A DNA stretch of 64,000 bases, from NCBI RefSeq assembly GCF_039530225.1, contig NZ_BAAAOH010000001.1, forward strand, positions 4,387,675 through 4,451,674. The letters run 5' to 3'. Position 1 is the first letter of the stretch; each line of letters begins with the position of its first letter. Positions 26,111 through 36,271 of the stretch are shown piece after piece. The notes beneath the pieces are model-generated. The model made no database searches. It had not been told where the DNA came from and saw only the letters and a list, made by a program, of their open reading frames with translations. Origin of the DNA: Microbacterium pumilum. Its GTDB lineage: Bacteria > Actinomycetota > Actinomycetes > Actinomycetales > Microbacteriaceae. Made by a program: the position numbers and the translations under genes.

Positions 26111-27049
26111 ATGGCGGTCGATGAGTTCGGTCTCGCTACCGCGCGCAAGGCGAATGTACCGTTCGGTTATGCAGGCCCGGCCAGAACTGCGCCGCCCCCA
26201 TATCAGCGGGTTGCGGGCATGAGCTATCCTGCTTCGACCAAGAAGGTCGGAGCGGTCTCGAGCTCGCTACAACCAGCGTCACCGTCGACCGGTACCGCAG
26301 CCGCAGCAATCCAGGACCATTGGGCGACATTGCCTGGAGCAGGAGCCGCGATCGGACGCGCCGTCAGTGAGGTCGCGCGGACCTCGGACGACGGTTACTA
26401 TCAGGCGTTCGAGAGGGGGCTGATCTACTGGTGGCCCGACACCGGAGCGGTGAATGTCGGGAATGTTGAGCTCGTCTATGCCGGAATGAACTGCTTTAAC
26501 GAGACTTCGCGGCTGAGCGGGAGTGATGAGCCATACTTCATCGTGTCGCATGTCGGGGACTCAAACATGGGGACATCCTCGGGCGTGCATTACCAAAATG
26601 TAGATGCGGGCGGATCGTTTCCCTACCCCAGCTGGGTGGTCTATTCAGGCAGCCCGGGGCACCATCTTTCAGTCACCGTTTTCACTATGGAGCAGGATCA
26701 GGGCGATCCTGCTGAAATTCAGGCAAAGATCGCTGGCGCGTTCGCGTCCGTAGGGGGCGCCGTGGGAACTGTCGTATCCCTTGCGGCGACTCCGGCTGCG
26801 GGTGGGGTCGTGATCACGGTGGCAGGCGCATTAGCCGCAATCTCCGCCGTGGTCGTGCCTCTTGTCGCTTCCCAAGACGACGTGTTGGGTGATACATCAA
26901 TGATGATCTCGGCCAAGACTCTGGTGACGTCGTACATGGTGCCACGTAAGACCGACCGGAACGTCGTGTACGACGTCAGCTCAGACATGATTAGTGGCGA
27001 CGGGGCGAACTACAAGGTGTACTTCACCATCGAGAATTATGGTTGGTGA
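26111..27049 (+). CDS. Unknown protein with LGFP repeat and hydrophobic segment (312 aa)
   Basis: Apparent layout: unstructured Pro/Ser/Thr-rich N-terminus (1-65); one LGFP-type repeat (67-113: IQDHWATLPGAGAAIGRAVS, YYQAFERGLIYWWPDTGA), a module found in corynebacterial cell-wall proteins; a beta domain with MNCFNETSRLSGSDEPYFIV (127-145), a Cys..Glu..SDEPY pattern I have seen in secreted or pore-forming proteins; a hydrophobic Ala/Val/Gly stretch (207-253) able to span a membrane as a hairpin; and a beta C-terminus. No signal peptide. GAGAGG before the ATG. Domain calls are from memory. Confidence 0.6.
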   Translation: MAVDEFGLATARKANVPFGYAGPARTAPPPYQRVAGMSYPASTKKVGAVSSSLQPASPSTGTAAAAIQDHWATLPGAGAAIGRAVSEVARTSDDGYYQAFERGLIYWWPDTGAVNVGNVELVYAGMNCFNETSRLSGSDEPYFIVSHVGDSNMGTSSGVHYQNVDAGGSFPYPSWVVYSGSPGHHLSVTVFTMEQDQGDPAEIQAKIAGAFASVGGAVGTVVSLAATPAAGGVVITVAGALAAISAVVVPLVASQDDVLGDTSMMISAKTLVTSYMVPRKTDRNVVYDVSSDMISGDGANYKVYFTIENYGW

Positions 27050-27254
27050 CCTCGCGCTTAGTGGAGCGGGCGTTTTGCCGGCTAGCACCACTTTCTGGGC
27101 CGTGGGAGCAGCATCTTGGCCCCATTCACTTCGAGGGGGTTGTCCAGGGTGAGCTGTTCCGAATCGGCGAGCGTACTCAACCGCGCGGAACCACGCAGCA
27201 ACGTCGCTCGACCTCTGATCGCCGCCCGTAAGTCGGTCCCCATACGATGAAGCC

Positions 27255-28122
27255 GTGTCACCGACCTATGCGCGCTACGACCGGATCGAAGACGACGATG
27301 ACCTCGACGCTGCCTCCGCGGTGTTCCTGGTCTCGGTGCAGCGGTTCCAGCGGCTCGGCGACCACCCCGATCCTCTGCCGGGCTCAATGCTGGCGGTGGA
27401 CGACGGACCCCGCCCGCGTTCCGATATCCACCCAAGTACAGATGGCTTCCGCGCGTGCGCGGGACGCACTGGAGGCGTTCCACGACCTGACAGTCGAGGA
27501 GGTCAACGCCTCCGCCACGCTGCGGCCGTTCGCGCACTACGCGCTGATCCGAATGGCCTGCGAAGCGGCGGGGCTTGGGCGCTGGCTTCTGCGACCCGAG
27601 AAGAAGTACAAGCGTGTCCATCGGTCACTGAACCTAGAGTTCAGCCACGACCAGGACGCCCGCGAGTTTTCGGCGACGCTGACAAGGCAACCGCGAAACG
27701 CGGCGACGCCGGAGCTGGACAAGTTCCTGAACCGGCTCAACGAACTGAAGAACACGGTCAGTCAGCTTCGCGAGGTGGAGCTGAAACGTATCCCGCAGTG
27801 GAGCGACATCCTTATCGACATCTCGCCGCCGTTGGGACGGACCACCGGTGGGCATGCGCCTGACTCGCCATTCGTCGTCTGGAAGATCGCATCAGCGTTT
27901 CTTCACGGGTCGACCGCCACGATGCGGGCGCTCTCCGATCTAGAGCAGCTCACCAACTTCGGCCCGAACCGGATGGCAACGATGCAGATGAGCCCGTCAT
28001 GGCGCGTGCTCGCCGCCTCCTATGGGACGTGCGTCCAGATGCTCTACGACCTACATGAGCGGTACGAGCACCTCGCAACTCACGACTACTCGCACCGGCG
28101 CGTCGAGTTGCCAGCCCAGTGA
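27255..28122 (+). pseudogene. Hypothetical gene broken by one extra C
   Basis: From GTG 27255 one frame reads YARYDRIEDDDDLDAASAVF ... GSMLAVDDGP; beyond a CCCC run near 27408 the protein-like sequence continues in the next frame (ARVPISTQVQMASARARDAL to the TGA at 28122). Removing one C joins them (DDGPARVPISTQ) into about 288 residues. The C-terminal part is helical (TVSQLREVELKRIPQWSDIL; SAFLHGSTATMRALSDLEQL). No family known. First of four neighbours with the same type of lesion. Confidence 0.6.
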
Positions 28123-28330
28123 TCGAGGCGGCTCCGATTCGGGCAACTCATGTGGGCCTGAGAAGCGGAGGGTCAATCGAGAACACGTTCTTCGCGGATA
28201 CGTGCCCGCTACTCGGTGCTCATCCGCGCAGATTCTCGCGTCGACGTGTCGTCGCTGGCGGGCCTACGGGTTGCGCGAGAATGTGCCCGGACGACCGACG
28301 ACGTCCCGGCGCGGGAGTGAAGGATCACGA

Positions 28331-28806
28331 ATGGCGACAGTGACGGTGCGGCCGATGACCCGCACGGAGTTCGACGAGTGGCAGCTCGTCACCGCAGAGG
28401 AGTATGCCGGGGAGCAGGTCGAGGCGGGCCGATGGGCAGCTGAGGGAGCGGTTGAGCGAGCGCGCGAAGAGAACGCGCAGGCCCTCCCCGACGGCCTCCA
28501 GACGGAGCGGATGCTGCTTCTCACGGGACTGGACGCGGCAGGGCAGCCGGTAGGTCGCGCGTGGGTGAGCCTGGATCATCCGCGCGGGGCGCCCGATGTC
28601 GCGTTCCTCTACGACATCGAGGTCATCGAGGCGCGGAGGGGCACAGGTCTCGGACGCGCACTGTTGTCGGCGGTCGAAGCCGCGGCCCGGGATGCCGGTG
28701 CCAGGGCGCTCGAGTTGACGTCTTCGGCTCCAATCGCCCCGCCATCCTGCTCTACACCTCAGCGGGGTACGACGTCGTGACGCAGCAGATGCGCAAGGCG
28801 CTTTAG
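28331..28806 (+). pseudogene. GNAT acetyltransferase, frameshifted near the C-terminus
   Basis: From ATG 28331 (AAGGA before it) the product shows VTVRPMTRTEFDEWQLVTAE, AFLYDIEVIEARRGTGLGRA (acetyl-CoA loop R-R-G-x-G-x-G) and AARDAGARALEL. At 28718 the frame changes: the expected ending NVFGSNRPAILLYTSAGYDV is read one base off (TTGACG where TTGAACG is expected) and runs to TAG 28806. The catalytic core is intact but the last strand and helix would be lost. Converges on the dodecin gene. Confidence 0.75.
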
Positions 28807-28820
28807 CCCGGCAAGTCGGT

Positions 28821-29011
28821 CTACTCGGGGCGTATTTGAACGAGAGCTGGATCCGCGATCGGAACGGTAGCGTTCCGTCCTCCGCGACGACGACGTCATG
28901 CTTCGTCGGCTCGGCGACACGGAGGTCGTGCAGCGATCCGGCCGCGGTGTTGATCGCTTCTCGAGCCGCATCCTCCGAGGACGACGCACTCGTGCCGATG
29001 ACGTCGATCAC
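28821..29011 (-). pseudogene. Dodecin-like flavin-binding protein with lost stop
   Basis: From GTG 29011, product MIDVIGTSASSSEDAAREAI ... LHDLRVAEPTKHDVVVAEDG ... IQLSFKYAP matches dodecins (about 65 residues; beta-alpha-beta2 dodecamers that store flavin). The present frame misses the family-type end and runs on antisense to the acetyltransferase; one more C in the CCCC run near 28827 would give APE followed by TAG at 28821. AGGAG is 10 bases before the GTG. Family identity is fairly sure, the lesion is inferred. Confidence 0.6.
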
Positions 29012-29027
29012 TCTATGAACGCTCCTG

Positions 29028-29682
29028 GTGAGCCCCTCAGCGGTCGTGGGCGGACCGATTGACGCCGTACCAGGCGCTCATGGATTAGAGCAGAAACTCC
29101 GGACGCACTTCCGCGATTCCGTCCAGTTCGCTACGGAGCTGGATGACGAGACGGTGGCCTTCGTCCTCCCAACCACTCGGTGGCGGATCATCTTCGTGCC
29201 GCGTGAGCCACGCCTCGTTGCGCCGATGCCGACGGCTCGGGAGCGGTTCAGGCTGGTAGCGTCCGGCCGATATCTGTACGCCATCGGCGGCAATGACTTT
29301 GACTTCGTGACGCTTACCACTGTCGAACGATACGACCCGAAGTCCGACACCTGGCGCTCCAACAACCCGTTGCGTGAGTCTCGTACCCTGCCCTGCGCGG
29401 TCGAGACAACAGTTGAGAAACCGACCCGTCATCGTCGTCGTCGGCGGGGGGTTCTCCGAAGGCGGCGTCCCGACCGCTGCAAGACGCACGACGGAGGTGT
29501 TCGACCCGGCCAGCGGCCGCTGGAAGATGCTCGAGGTCCTACTTCCCACCCAGCGAGTGTCGCATGATTGCGCCGTCCAGCCCGACGGCACCATCCTGGC
29601 GATCGGTGGCGCCGACCCAAGCGTGCAAATGTTCATGCCGACCGTCGACGCGTTGATGATCCAACCCCGGGATCTCAGATAG
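29028..29682 (+). pseudogene. Kelch-repeat protein broken by one extra A
   Basis: Two frames each carry Kelch blades. First: RYLYAIGGNDFDFVTLTTVE, RYDPKSDTWRSNNPLRESRT. Second: PVIVVVGGGFSEGG, TEVFDPASGRWKMLEVLLPT, DGTILAIGGADPSVQMFMPT. They join at the AAA run near 29417 if one A is removed (TTVENRPVIVVV). Kelch beta-propellers bind proteins or act as oxidase scaffolds. N-terminus and start codon uncertain. Too short for a full propeller, so a truncation or scattered domain is likely besides the frameshift. Confidence 0.6.
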
Positions 29683-29899
29683 CACCGGCCAGCGACGGGA
29701 ACCTTGCGGTCGATCTCCCGCACGCGCCGCCGAATCCACGGACCGCAGTGAAGGTCGTCAAGGCAGCTCGGCCGGACGAAGGCCACGGGATCGCTATCTC
29801 TACAAGCCGCCTGCACGCCGGTCCCTCATTGCGACAGCTGGAGCGCGGGTATGTGGATGGGCCCGGGTTGGAGGGCGTGTCGTGTCGGTGGGGCGAGTA

Positions 29900-30286
29900 T
29901 CAGGCGTCTTGGGCTGCCGGAGAGGTGGGGGTTGGTGTGTGCATCGCGAGCCAGGCGGTTCTGACGGCGCTGAGTGTCTGGTCAAGGTCGAGGTCACCGA
30001 TGGCGTTCACGTATCGCTTTGCTGCGCGCTGGATCTTCTGGGGGTGCGCGTTGCCCGGTGCAACGCGTGTCCCGCGAGTCCTGCTGGTTTCGATGAGACC
30101 CTCCGATTCGAGGATCGAGTAGGCCTTCGCGACGGTGCCGGGTGCGACGCGTAGGTCGGCGGCGAGTTGACGGATAGCGGGCAGGCGTTGTCCGCCGGTG
30201 AGATTGCCTGAGCGGATCAGGTCGGTGATCTGCCCGCGGACCTGTTCGAAGGGGACGACGGTGCTTTGCGGATCGAGGGTGATCAT
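29900..30286 (-). CDS. GntR-family regulator, YtrA type
   Basis: 128 residues. Seen: winged helix PFEQVRGQITDLIRSGNLTG, RLPAIRQLAADLRVAPGTVA with the GntR signature (LPxxRQLAxxLxVxxxTVxxAYxxLExEG) and LIETSRTRGTRVAP, followed by a short C-terminal helical part (about 50 residues) typical of the YtrA subgroup. It starts within the stop codon of the upstream membrane gene (ATGA) and so is coupled to it. YtrA regulators repress the operon they lie in; operator candidates lie before the membrane gene (31250-31301). Confidence 0.93.
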   Translation of the reverse strand: MITLDPQSTVVPFEQVRGQITDLIRSGNLTGGQRLPAIRQLAADLRVAPGTVAKAYSILESEGLIETSRTRGTRVAPGNAHPQKIQRAAKRYVNAIGDLDLDQTLSAVRTAWLAMHTPTPTSPAAQDA

Positions 30287-31239
30287 TGCGGGCTCCCCTC
30301 GAGCGCTGCGTGGCCGCGGTGGGCGGCCGCCCGTGGTTTGCGGATGAGGGACAGGTCGGGGAGGGTGAACGCCCAGAGCGCAGCAAGCGTCAGTCCGGCG
30401 ATGCTGCCGATCATCATGGCGAGCCCTGCTCCTTCAAAGACCTGACCGATCGTGTCCCAACCTGCGGGGACTCCATCGAAATGGGCGTTGCGGATCGCGA
30501 GACCGGACTGGACGGCAACTTCACCGAACTGGAGCAGCAGTGCCGCGCTGCTGATGGCGACGATGATCCGATTGGTTGCCCGGCGCCAGCCTGCGTCCAC
30601 TTCCGCGAGGTCGCGCTGGGGCAGGGCTGGTGTGGAGCTGACTCGCCACAGCGCAAGGAGCGTCGCCGCAACGAGGATCACCGTCGTCACGAGGAGTGGA
30701 ACGCCATAGAACCAGCCCGCGTAGGGGCCGCTCGCGCTGCCGGAGTCCGCGGTATGGAACGCGATCATCCGGTAGCGACCAGACTCGTCCGGGCTTGACG
30801 TAGCGCCCGTGAAGATGAGGAACACGATCTGAAGGAGCACGGCCACAGCAAGAAGGCCCGCCCCCACCCGTGGGAGGAAGGACAGCGGCGTTCGGCGTGT
30901 CAGCGAGGCTTCGCGTGCGGCATCGGAGTCGACCGCGAGTATGCGGGGCGGGGTTGCGGAGTAGACCAGCAAGCCTGCGGCGCCGCCGAGCGCGGGAGCG
31001 AGGACGACCGGAAGTCCGACGAGCGCATTCAAGAAGTAGCCGGCGACGAAGAGCGCGACGATCACGACACCAGAGCCGACGACGGCGATCACAGCTCTCC
31101 GTCGGGCTGCATCGAGCAGCGACCGCACGGGCGGCGCGAGCGGCTCCCCGCGCTGCGGGCGACGACGCACGATCAACCACACGATTGCGACCACCACCAT
31201 GACGCAGAGGACATAACCAACAAGCGCGATCCCAGCCAT
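30283..31239 (-). CDS. Membrane protein partner of YtrA-type regulator (DUF1648-like)
   Basis: 318 residues with about seven membrane segments, including MAGIALVGYVLCVMVVVAIV, VVIVALFVAGYFLNALVGLP and GVPLLVTTVILVAATLLALW. Hydrophilic loops are Arg/Ser-rich. This architecture and position upstream of a YtrA regulator match actinobacterial DUF1648/SdpI-like membrane proteins. The ATG at 31239 starts at the first membrane helix. Function unknown; such pairs often respond to cell-envelope antibiotics. Confidence 0.82.
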   Translation of the reverse strand: MAGIALVGYVLCVMVVVAIVWLIVRRRPQRGEPLAPPVRSLLDAARRRAVIAVVGSGVVIVALFVAGYFLNALVGLPVVLAPALGGAAGLLVYSATPPRILAVDSDAAREASLTRRTPLSFLPRVGAGLLAVAVLLQIVFLIFTGATSSPDESGRYRMIAFHTADSGSASGPYAGWFYGVPLLVTTVILVAATLLALWRVSSTPALPQRDLAEVDAGWRRATNRIIVAISSAALLLQFGEVAVQSGLAIRNAHFDGVPAGWDTIGQVFEGAGLAMMIGSIAGLTLAALWAFTLPDLSLIRKPRAAAHRGHAALEGSPQ

Positions 31240-31249
31240 AGTCAGCCCT

Positions 31250-31301
31250 TCGTGTATCAATTAGATAGTACAGAATGATCTGTCGTGTATCACTCTGTCA
31301 A
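31250..31301 (-). promoter_or_regulatory. Promoter/operator of the YtrA operon
   Basis: On the minus strand TGATACACGA occurs twice, 33 bases apart (31283-31292 and 31250-31259), three helical turns, flanking TACTAT (31265-31270). TTGACA is at 31296-31301. A TTGACA box with a 17-base spacer to TCATTC, or the TACTAT box, could be the promoter core. The direct repeats are likely YtrA binding sites. The upstream lipoprotein gene ends inside this region. Confidence 0.5.
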
Positions 31302-32027
31302 TACACCGCGGAGCTCGCGCCGAGTTGCGAGAGCGACTCGCCGAAATAGCCGCCCGATAGTCGGTCCTCCAGCGGGCGCCTGCTGGCTCCGAGACGACCT
31401 GCGCGGCACGCAGTTGCAGCGGGGCGATCTGTTCCTGGTTCGTCGTGACGACGCACCGGGGTCAGTCATCCGTACTAACTTCCCTGCGTTGGCCTCGATA
31501 GCGGCGACAACGGACGTCTCGGTGTATCGAGATTGCGTGTGCGCGCGGAGGGTGCTTAGCCATTGCGGGCAATCCTCGTCGTCGAGGTTCCAGTCCGGCA
31601 TTGGCTCGCCAAGGGTACCGGTGGCGGTTGCGCAGCCGTAGAGGCCGACCGACGCGTCTGTGATCCGTCCTCCGGCCGCTCCGTAACCCTCAACCAGCAG
31701 GTGCGCCGTGATGGATCCCGAGTCCTCTTCGAGGCCGTAGAGAGTTGTCTTCCCCGGCACATCACCAACTGTTACATCCTCGAGTCCCACGATGACGTTG
31801 ATCCCCGAGACTTCCGGCGTCAGCGACGAGGGCACCGACTCGGGATCCCGCAAGAGACTCGGCACGAACGGATCGAGCACGTCAAGTGCCTCCTCCATCC
31901 GAGTTGTCAGCGCCGACTCCCCCTGCGACCGCGCTTCCACGGACGGGATGTGAACGGTGCAGGCGCTAAGACTGCTGGTCACGGCAATCAGAGCCACTGC
32001 GACAACCCAACGCCAAGCAATCACCAA
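31290..32027 (-). CDS. Putative lipoprotein (245 aa)
   Basis: From a TTG (32027) or GTG (32024) after GAGGA: signal VIAWRWVVAVALIAVTSSLS then lipobox LSAC. The mature domain shows ESALTTRMEEALDVLDPFVP, GLEDVTVGDVPGKTTLYGLE, HLLVEGYGAAGGRITDASVG and LGEPMPDWNLDDEDCPQWLS. The last 50 residues are Arg/Ser-rich and less convincing; another frame there (TTNQEQIAPLQLRAAQVVSE) reads better, so a frameshift near 31450 is possible. Follows the LysM-like gene by 25 bases, probably one operon. Confidence 0.6.
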   Translation of the reverse strand: MVIAWRWVVAVALIAVTSSLSACTVHIPSVEARSQGESALTTRMEEALDVLDPFVPSLLRDPESVPSSLTPEVSGINVIVGLEDVTVGDVPGKTTLYGLEEDSGSITAHLLVEGYGAAGGRITDASVGLYGCATATGTLGEPMPDWNLDDEDCPQWLSTLRAHTQSRYTETSVVAAIEANAGKLVRMTDPGASSRRTRNRSPRCNCVPRRSSRSQQAPAGGPTIGRLFRRVALATRRELRGVLTE

Positions 32028-32052
32028 TACGACGTCCTCGGATGCGATTGCT

Positions 32053-32622
32053 CTAGTAGGGGTACACGTACTCGAAGTCGGGAACGGCGGCAGGGTCGAG
32101 AACGAGCACCTCGCCAGGTTGGATCGCCTCGTAGCCCGCGTGTCCGTTGAGGTCTGGGATAGCGAGGCCGTTGTAGATGCAGAACCGGTCGCCGATCGCA
32201 AACGGTGCATCACCCGCTGCCACCGTGTACGTTGCGATCCTGCCGTCTTCGGCGTACCCGACCTTTCCCTCTGCGAACTCGCGCGGGCCCATGTCCACGA
32301 GATTCTGCGGCTGAAGCAGTCGGGCGGTGAAGGGTCCCTCGCCTAGCCGCGTGATGCTGATCATGCTTGACGCCGCACAGTCCCCAGGTCCTCCTGCGGG
32401 GATCCAGGTGCCGTCCCCCATCAACACATACCCATCCGGGATGCCGGCGGCGGATGCGGCGGTCGGCTTGCCTGTGGGTTTGGGCGCCGTGGCTTGCAGA
32501 CGATGTGCAACCGTATCCGAGGCCCAGGACACAGTGCCAGCGATCAGCGGAGTGGCCAGCGCGACGAGGCCGACCACGACCAAGCTGGAAGCGACCACCG
32601 CGATCCTCTCGGACCTCCTCAT
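32053..32622 (-). CDS. Envelope protein with LysM-like C-terminal domain
   Basis: 189 residues. N-terminal membrane/signal segment RIAVVASSLVVVGLVALATP, a Pro/Thr/Lys linker, a Gly-rich middle (GYVLMGDGTWIPAGGPGDCA), and a C-terminal GDAPFAIGDRFCIYNGLAIP... IQPGEVLVLDPAAVP that resembles a LysM motif (peptidoglycan binding). First gene of a likely two-gene operon with the lipoprotein. Probably exposed at the wall. Family-level function unknown. Confidence 0.65.
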   Translation of the reverse strand: MRRSERIAVVASSLVVVGLVALATPLIAGTVSWASDTVAHRLQATAPKPTGKPTAASAAGIPDGYVLMGDGTWIPAGGPGDCAASSMISITRLGEGPFTARLLQPQNLVDMGPREFAEGKVGYAEDGRIATYTVAAGDAPFAIGDRFCIYNGLAIPDLNGHAGYEAIQPGEVLVLDPAAVPDFEYVYPY

Positions 32623-33464
32623 AGTCCAGGTGCCGCGATCACTACAACTGTCGGGTCGCTGGGTGCGGGCATACGAGTACCTCCCATGATGATGTGCCGG
32701 AGGACCACAAGACGGTCGTCACTGACTGGTCTGGGAACACCGGGAAACACTGATGCCCACAGTCTGGCGGGTCGCCACCGCGCGCGCAGCAAATGTTGTC
32801 ACTCTGTGGACAGTCCCGCTGATTGGATGCGCATCGGACGGTTCGAGGTCGACGCTAGCCCGCGTGACACCTCCCGCAACACATCCGCGCAGGACGCACG
32901 CACAGCACGGCTCGGGGCCTCCAGGGGTTGCACGCACGCATAGCCCGCCCGAGGCGTTTCGCAGTGGAGGGGTGCCATACGGGCCAGCCACCAACCCCGG
33001 ACGACGACACGATGAGCTTGGCACCGGTCGCCGAAGGCCGACTGCTGACGCACGATCAGCGCCACACGCGCGCGTTCCCTGGCAACGGGCTATGCGTCAG
33101 CTAAGAATCACGAAAAGATAACGCCCAGGTCTTCCCTTCCGTTACCTGTCCGTTATAGAGTGCAAGCACGGAAGTTGTTTGCTGTGGCAACTACCGCATG
33201 TGATTGCAGGACACTCTTGGTGCAAGGGACAAGGGCCGGTCGGGAGCCTCTCCGACCGGCCCTTACTCTTGCCCGGATGCCGCGATGCACCGAAAACTGA
33301 GCCCCTGATCTGGCCTTTTCGCCCACGTCGCTCACACGTGCCTGCCAGGCAAGCCAGGGGTTTCGTCCAGAAAGCCCCGTCAGACTCGGGACTTCGTGCC
33401 CGACCCGAGGGCGCACACCGGCGCACGCCACCGGTGCCGAAGACCCGAAGGACCCCTCCTCCGT
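32623..33464. other. 842-base region upstream of the transglycosylase
   Basis: No convincing gene. Contains a TTATAGAG element around 33152-33159, near the start of what would be a 300-base untranslated leader, and the hairpin listed below. Open frames here (for example 32753-33121) have no protein-like composition. A ydaO-type riboswitch was considered, since such leaders precede cell-wall hydrolase genes in Actinobacteria, but its conserved sequence was not found. Confidence 0.4.
33231..33264 (+). terminator. 13-bp hairpin in the leader of the transglycosylase gene
   Basis: AAGGGCCGGTCGG and CCGACCGGCCCTT form a perfect 13-bp stem; flanking GCAAG and TTGC extend it with an internal loop. 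It is 200 bases before the start of the transglycosylase gene and could terminate upstream transcripts or act as an attenuator. Confidence 0.7.
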
Positions 33465-34391
33465 ATGCGTTCAACGCGCCCGCTTCGCCCTGCCCGCCCC
33501 ATCCACCGTCATACTCTCGCAACTGCCAGCGTCGCCGCCGGAGCCGCCCTCGCGGTCATCGCGATGACCGGCCTGACCGCGGCATCGGCCTCGGCATCCG
33601 TCGGCGCGGCGACCGATGAGACGGTTGCAGCGACGATTCTCATCGCCGCGCCGGCGCCCGCCGAGACTGTGGAACCGGCGACACTGGCTGAGATCACAGC
33701 GCAGGCGAAGGTCTCCCTCGCTGCAGCGAAAGAGTCGCTCGCGGCTGCCGAGAGCGTGACCGCGGATATCGCCGCATCCGGGCTGGACGTCGGCATCGAG
33801 AAGACGACGGTCGACACCGCAGCCCTTCGCGACCAGATCGACCGGCTCTCGGCACTGGACGAGCTGCCGCTCTTCTTCCTTCCCGGCGTGCAGTACGAGG
33901 CTGCGAGCGAAGTGCAGCGCGTCGACGAGCAGACCGCTACGCTGCGCGAACACCTCGTTAAGGCCAAGGTGAAGCGAGCCGCCGAGGTGGCCGCCGCGAA
34001 GGCCAAGAAGGCCGCCGAGGAAGCAGCCGCGAAGGCGAAAGCTGAAGCCGAAGCAGCCGCCGCGGCAGCCGCCGCAGCGAACACACCGGATGGCGCCAGG
34101 GCGGTCGGAGCACAGATCGCGTCCGCGGAGTACGGCTGGGGAGCCGACCAGTTCTCGTGCCTCGACTCGCTGTGGAACCGCGAGTCGGGCTGGAACTACC
34201 AGGCTTACAACGCGTCCAGCGGGGCCACCGGCATCCCGCAGGCACTGCCCGGCAACAAGATGGCGAGCGCCGGCTCGGACTGGGCGACGAATGCTGCGAC
34301 GCAGATTCGCTGGGGCCTGGGGTACATCGCTGCTGCGTACGGCACGCCCTGCGGGGCTTGGTCGCACTCACAGGGGTCGGGCTGGTACTGA
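33465..34391 (+). CDS. Secreted lytic transglycosylase-like protein (SLT fold)
   Basis: 308 residues. Signal sequence about 1-45 ([20 protein letters not shown]), a helical middle with an Ala/Lys/Glu coiled-coil ([20 protein letters not shown]), then the catalytic domain: [20 protein letters not shown] with Glu in [26 protein letters not shown], and [20 protein letters not shown] to the C-terminus. It resembles resuscitation-promoting-factor-like wall hydrolases. AAGGA precedes the ATG by 11 bases. Cleaves peptidoglycan outside the membrane. Confidence 0.93.
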   Translation: MRSTRPLRPARPIHRHTLATASVAAGAALAVIAMTGLTAASASASVGAATDETVAATILIAAPAPAETVEPATLAEITAQAKVSLAAAKESLAAAESVTADIAASGLDVGIEKTTVDTAALRDQIDRLSALDELPLFFLPGVQYEAASEVQRVDEQTATLREHLVKAKVKRAAEVAAAKAKKAAEEAAAKAKAEAEAAAAAAAAANTPDGARAVGAQIASAEYGWGADQFSCLDSLWNRESGWNYQAYNASSGATGIPQALPGNKMASAGSDWATNAATQIRWGLGYIAAAYGTPCGAWSHSQGSGWY

Positions 34392-34409
34392 GTTCGGAGG
34401 TGTCGGACG

Positions 34410-34455
34410 CTTCGACAGGCTCAACGACCTCGGGGGTTCTTCGACAAGCCGATGG
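34410..34455 (+). repeat. TTCGACA interspersed repeat, copies before pgi
   Basis: CTTCGACAGGCTC (34410-34422) and TTCGACAAGCC (34440-34450) in the short gap between the transglycosylase and pgi. This sequence is widely dispersed in Microbacteriaceae and other actinobacterial genomes. The same 13 bases occur inverted inside the serine ammonia-lyase gene (42967-42979). Confidence 0.75.
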
Positions 34456-34476
34456 GCGGGGTCTAGCGTGGGGAGC

Positions 34477-36156
<1,680 letters not shown>

Positions 36157-36172
36157 CCACCCGCCCAGTGAG

Positions 36173-36227
36173 CATGTCCCACTTCCGCCCGGATCCGGCA
36201 CCCCGGAACCGGGACAACTGGGACATG
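36173..36227. repeat. 9-bp inverted repeat between convergent genes
   Basis: CATGTCCCA (36173-36181) and TGGGACATG (36219-36227) with palindromic CCGGATCCGG and CCCGGAACCGGG between them. Located between the convergent pgi and DUF2207 genes; probably a bidirectional terminator or a dispersed intergenic element. Confidence 0.6.
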
Positions 36228-36271
36228 GTCGACGTGCCCCCGCCCTTGGCCGCAGCGCGACGGCGCCGGCT

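Noticed and set aside
28119..28343. 74-codon ORF overlapping the end of the broken unknown gene by GTGA
   Set aside because: Arg-rich, no homolog recalled, and it overlaps the start of the acetyltransferase gene.
32753..33121. 122-codon plus-strand ORF upstream of the transglycosylase
   Set aside because: Pro/Arg/His-rich composition with no domain; judged noncoding.
33100..33464. ydaO c-di-AMP riboswitch before the transglycosylase
   Set aside because: Expected conserved core segments are not present; only an ordinary hairpin was found.
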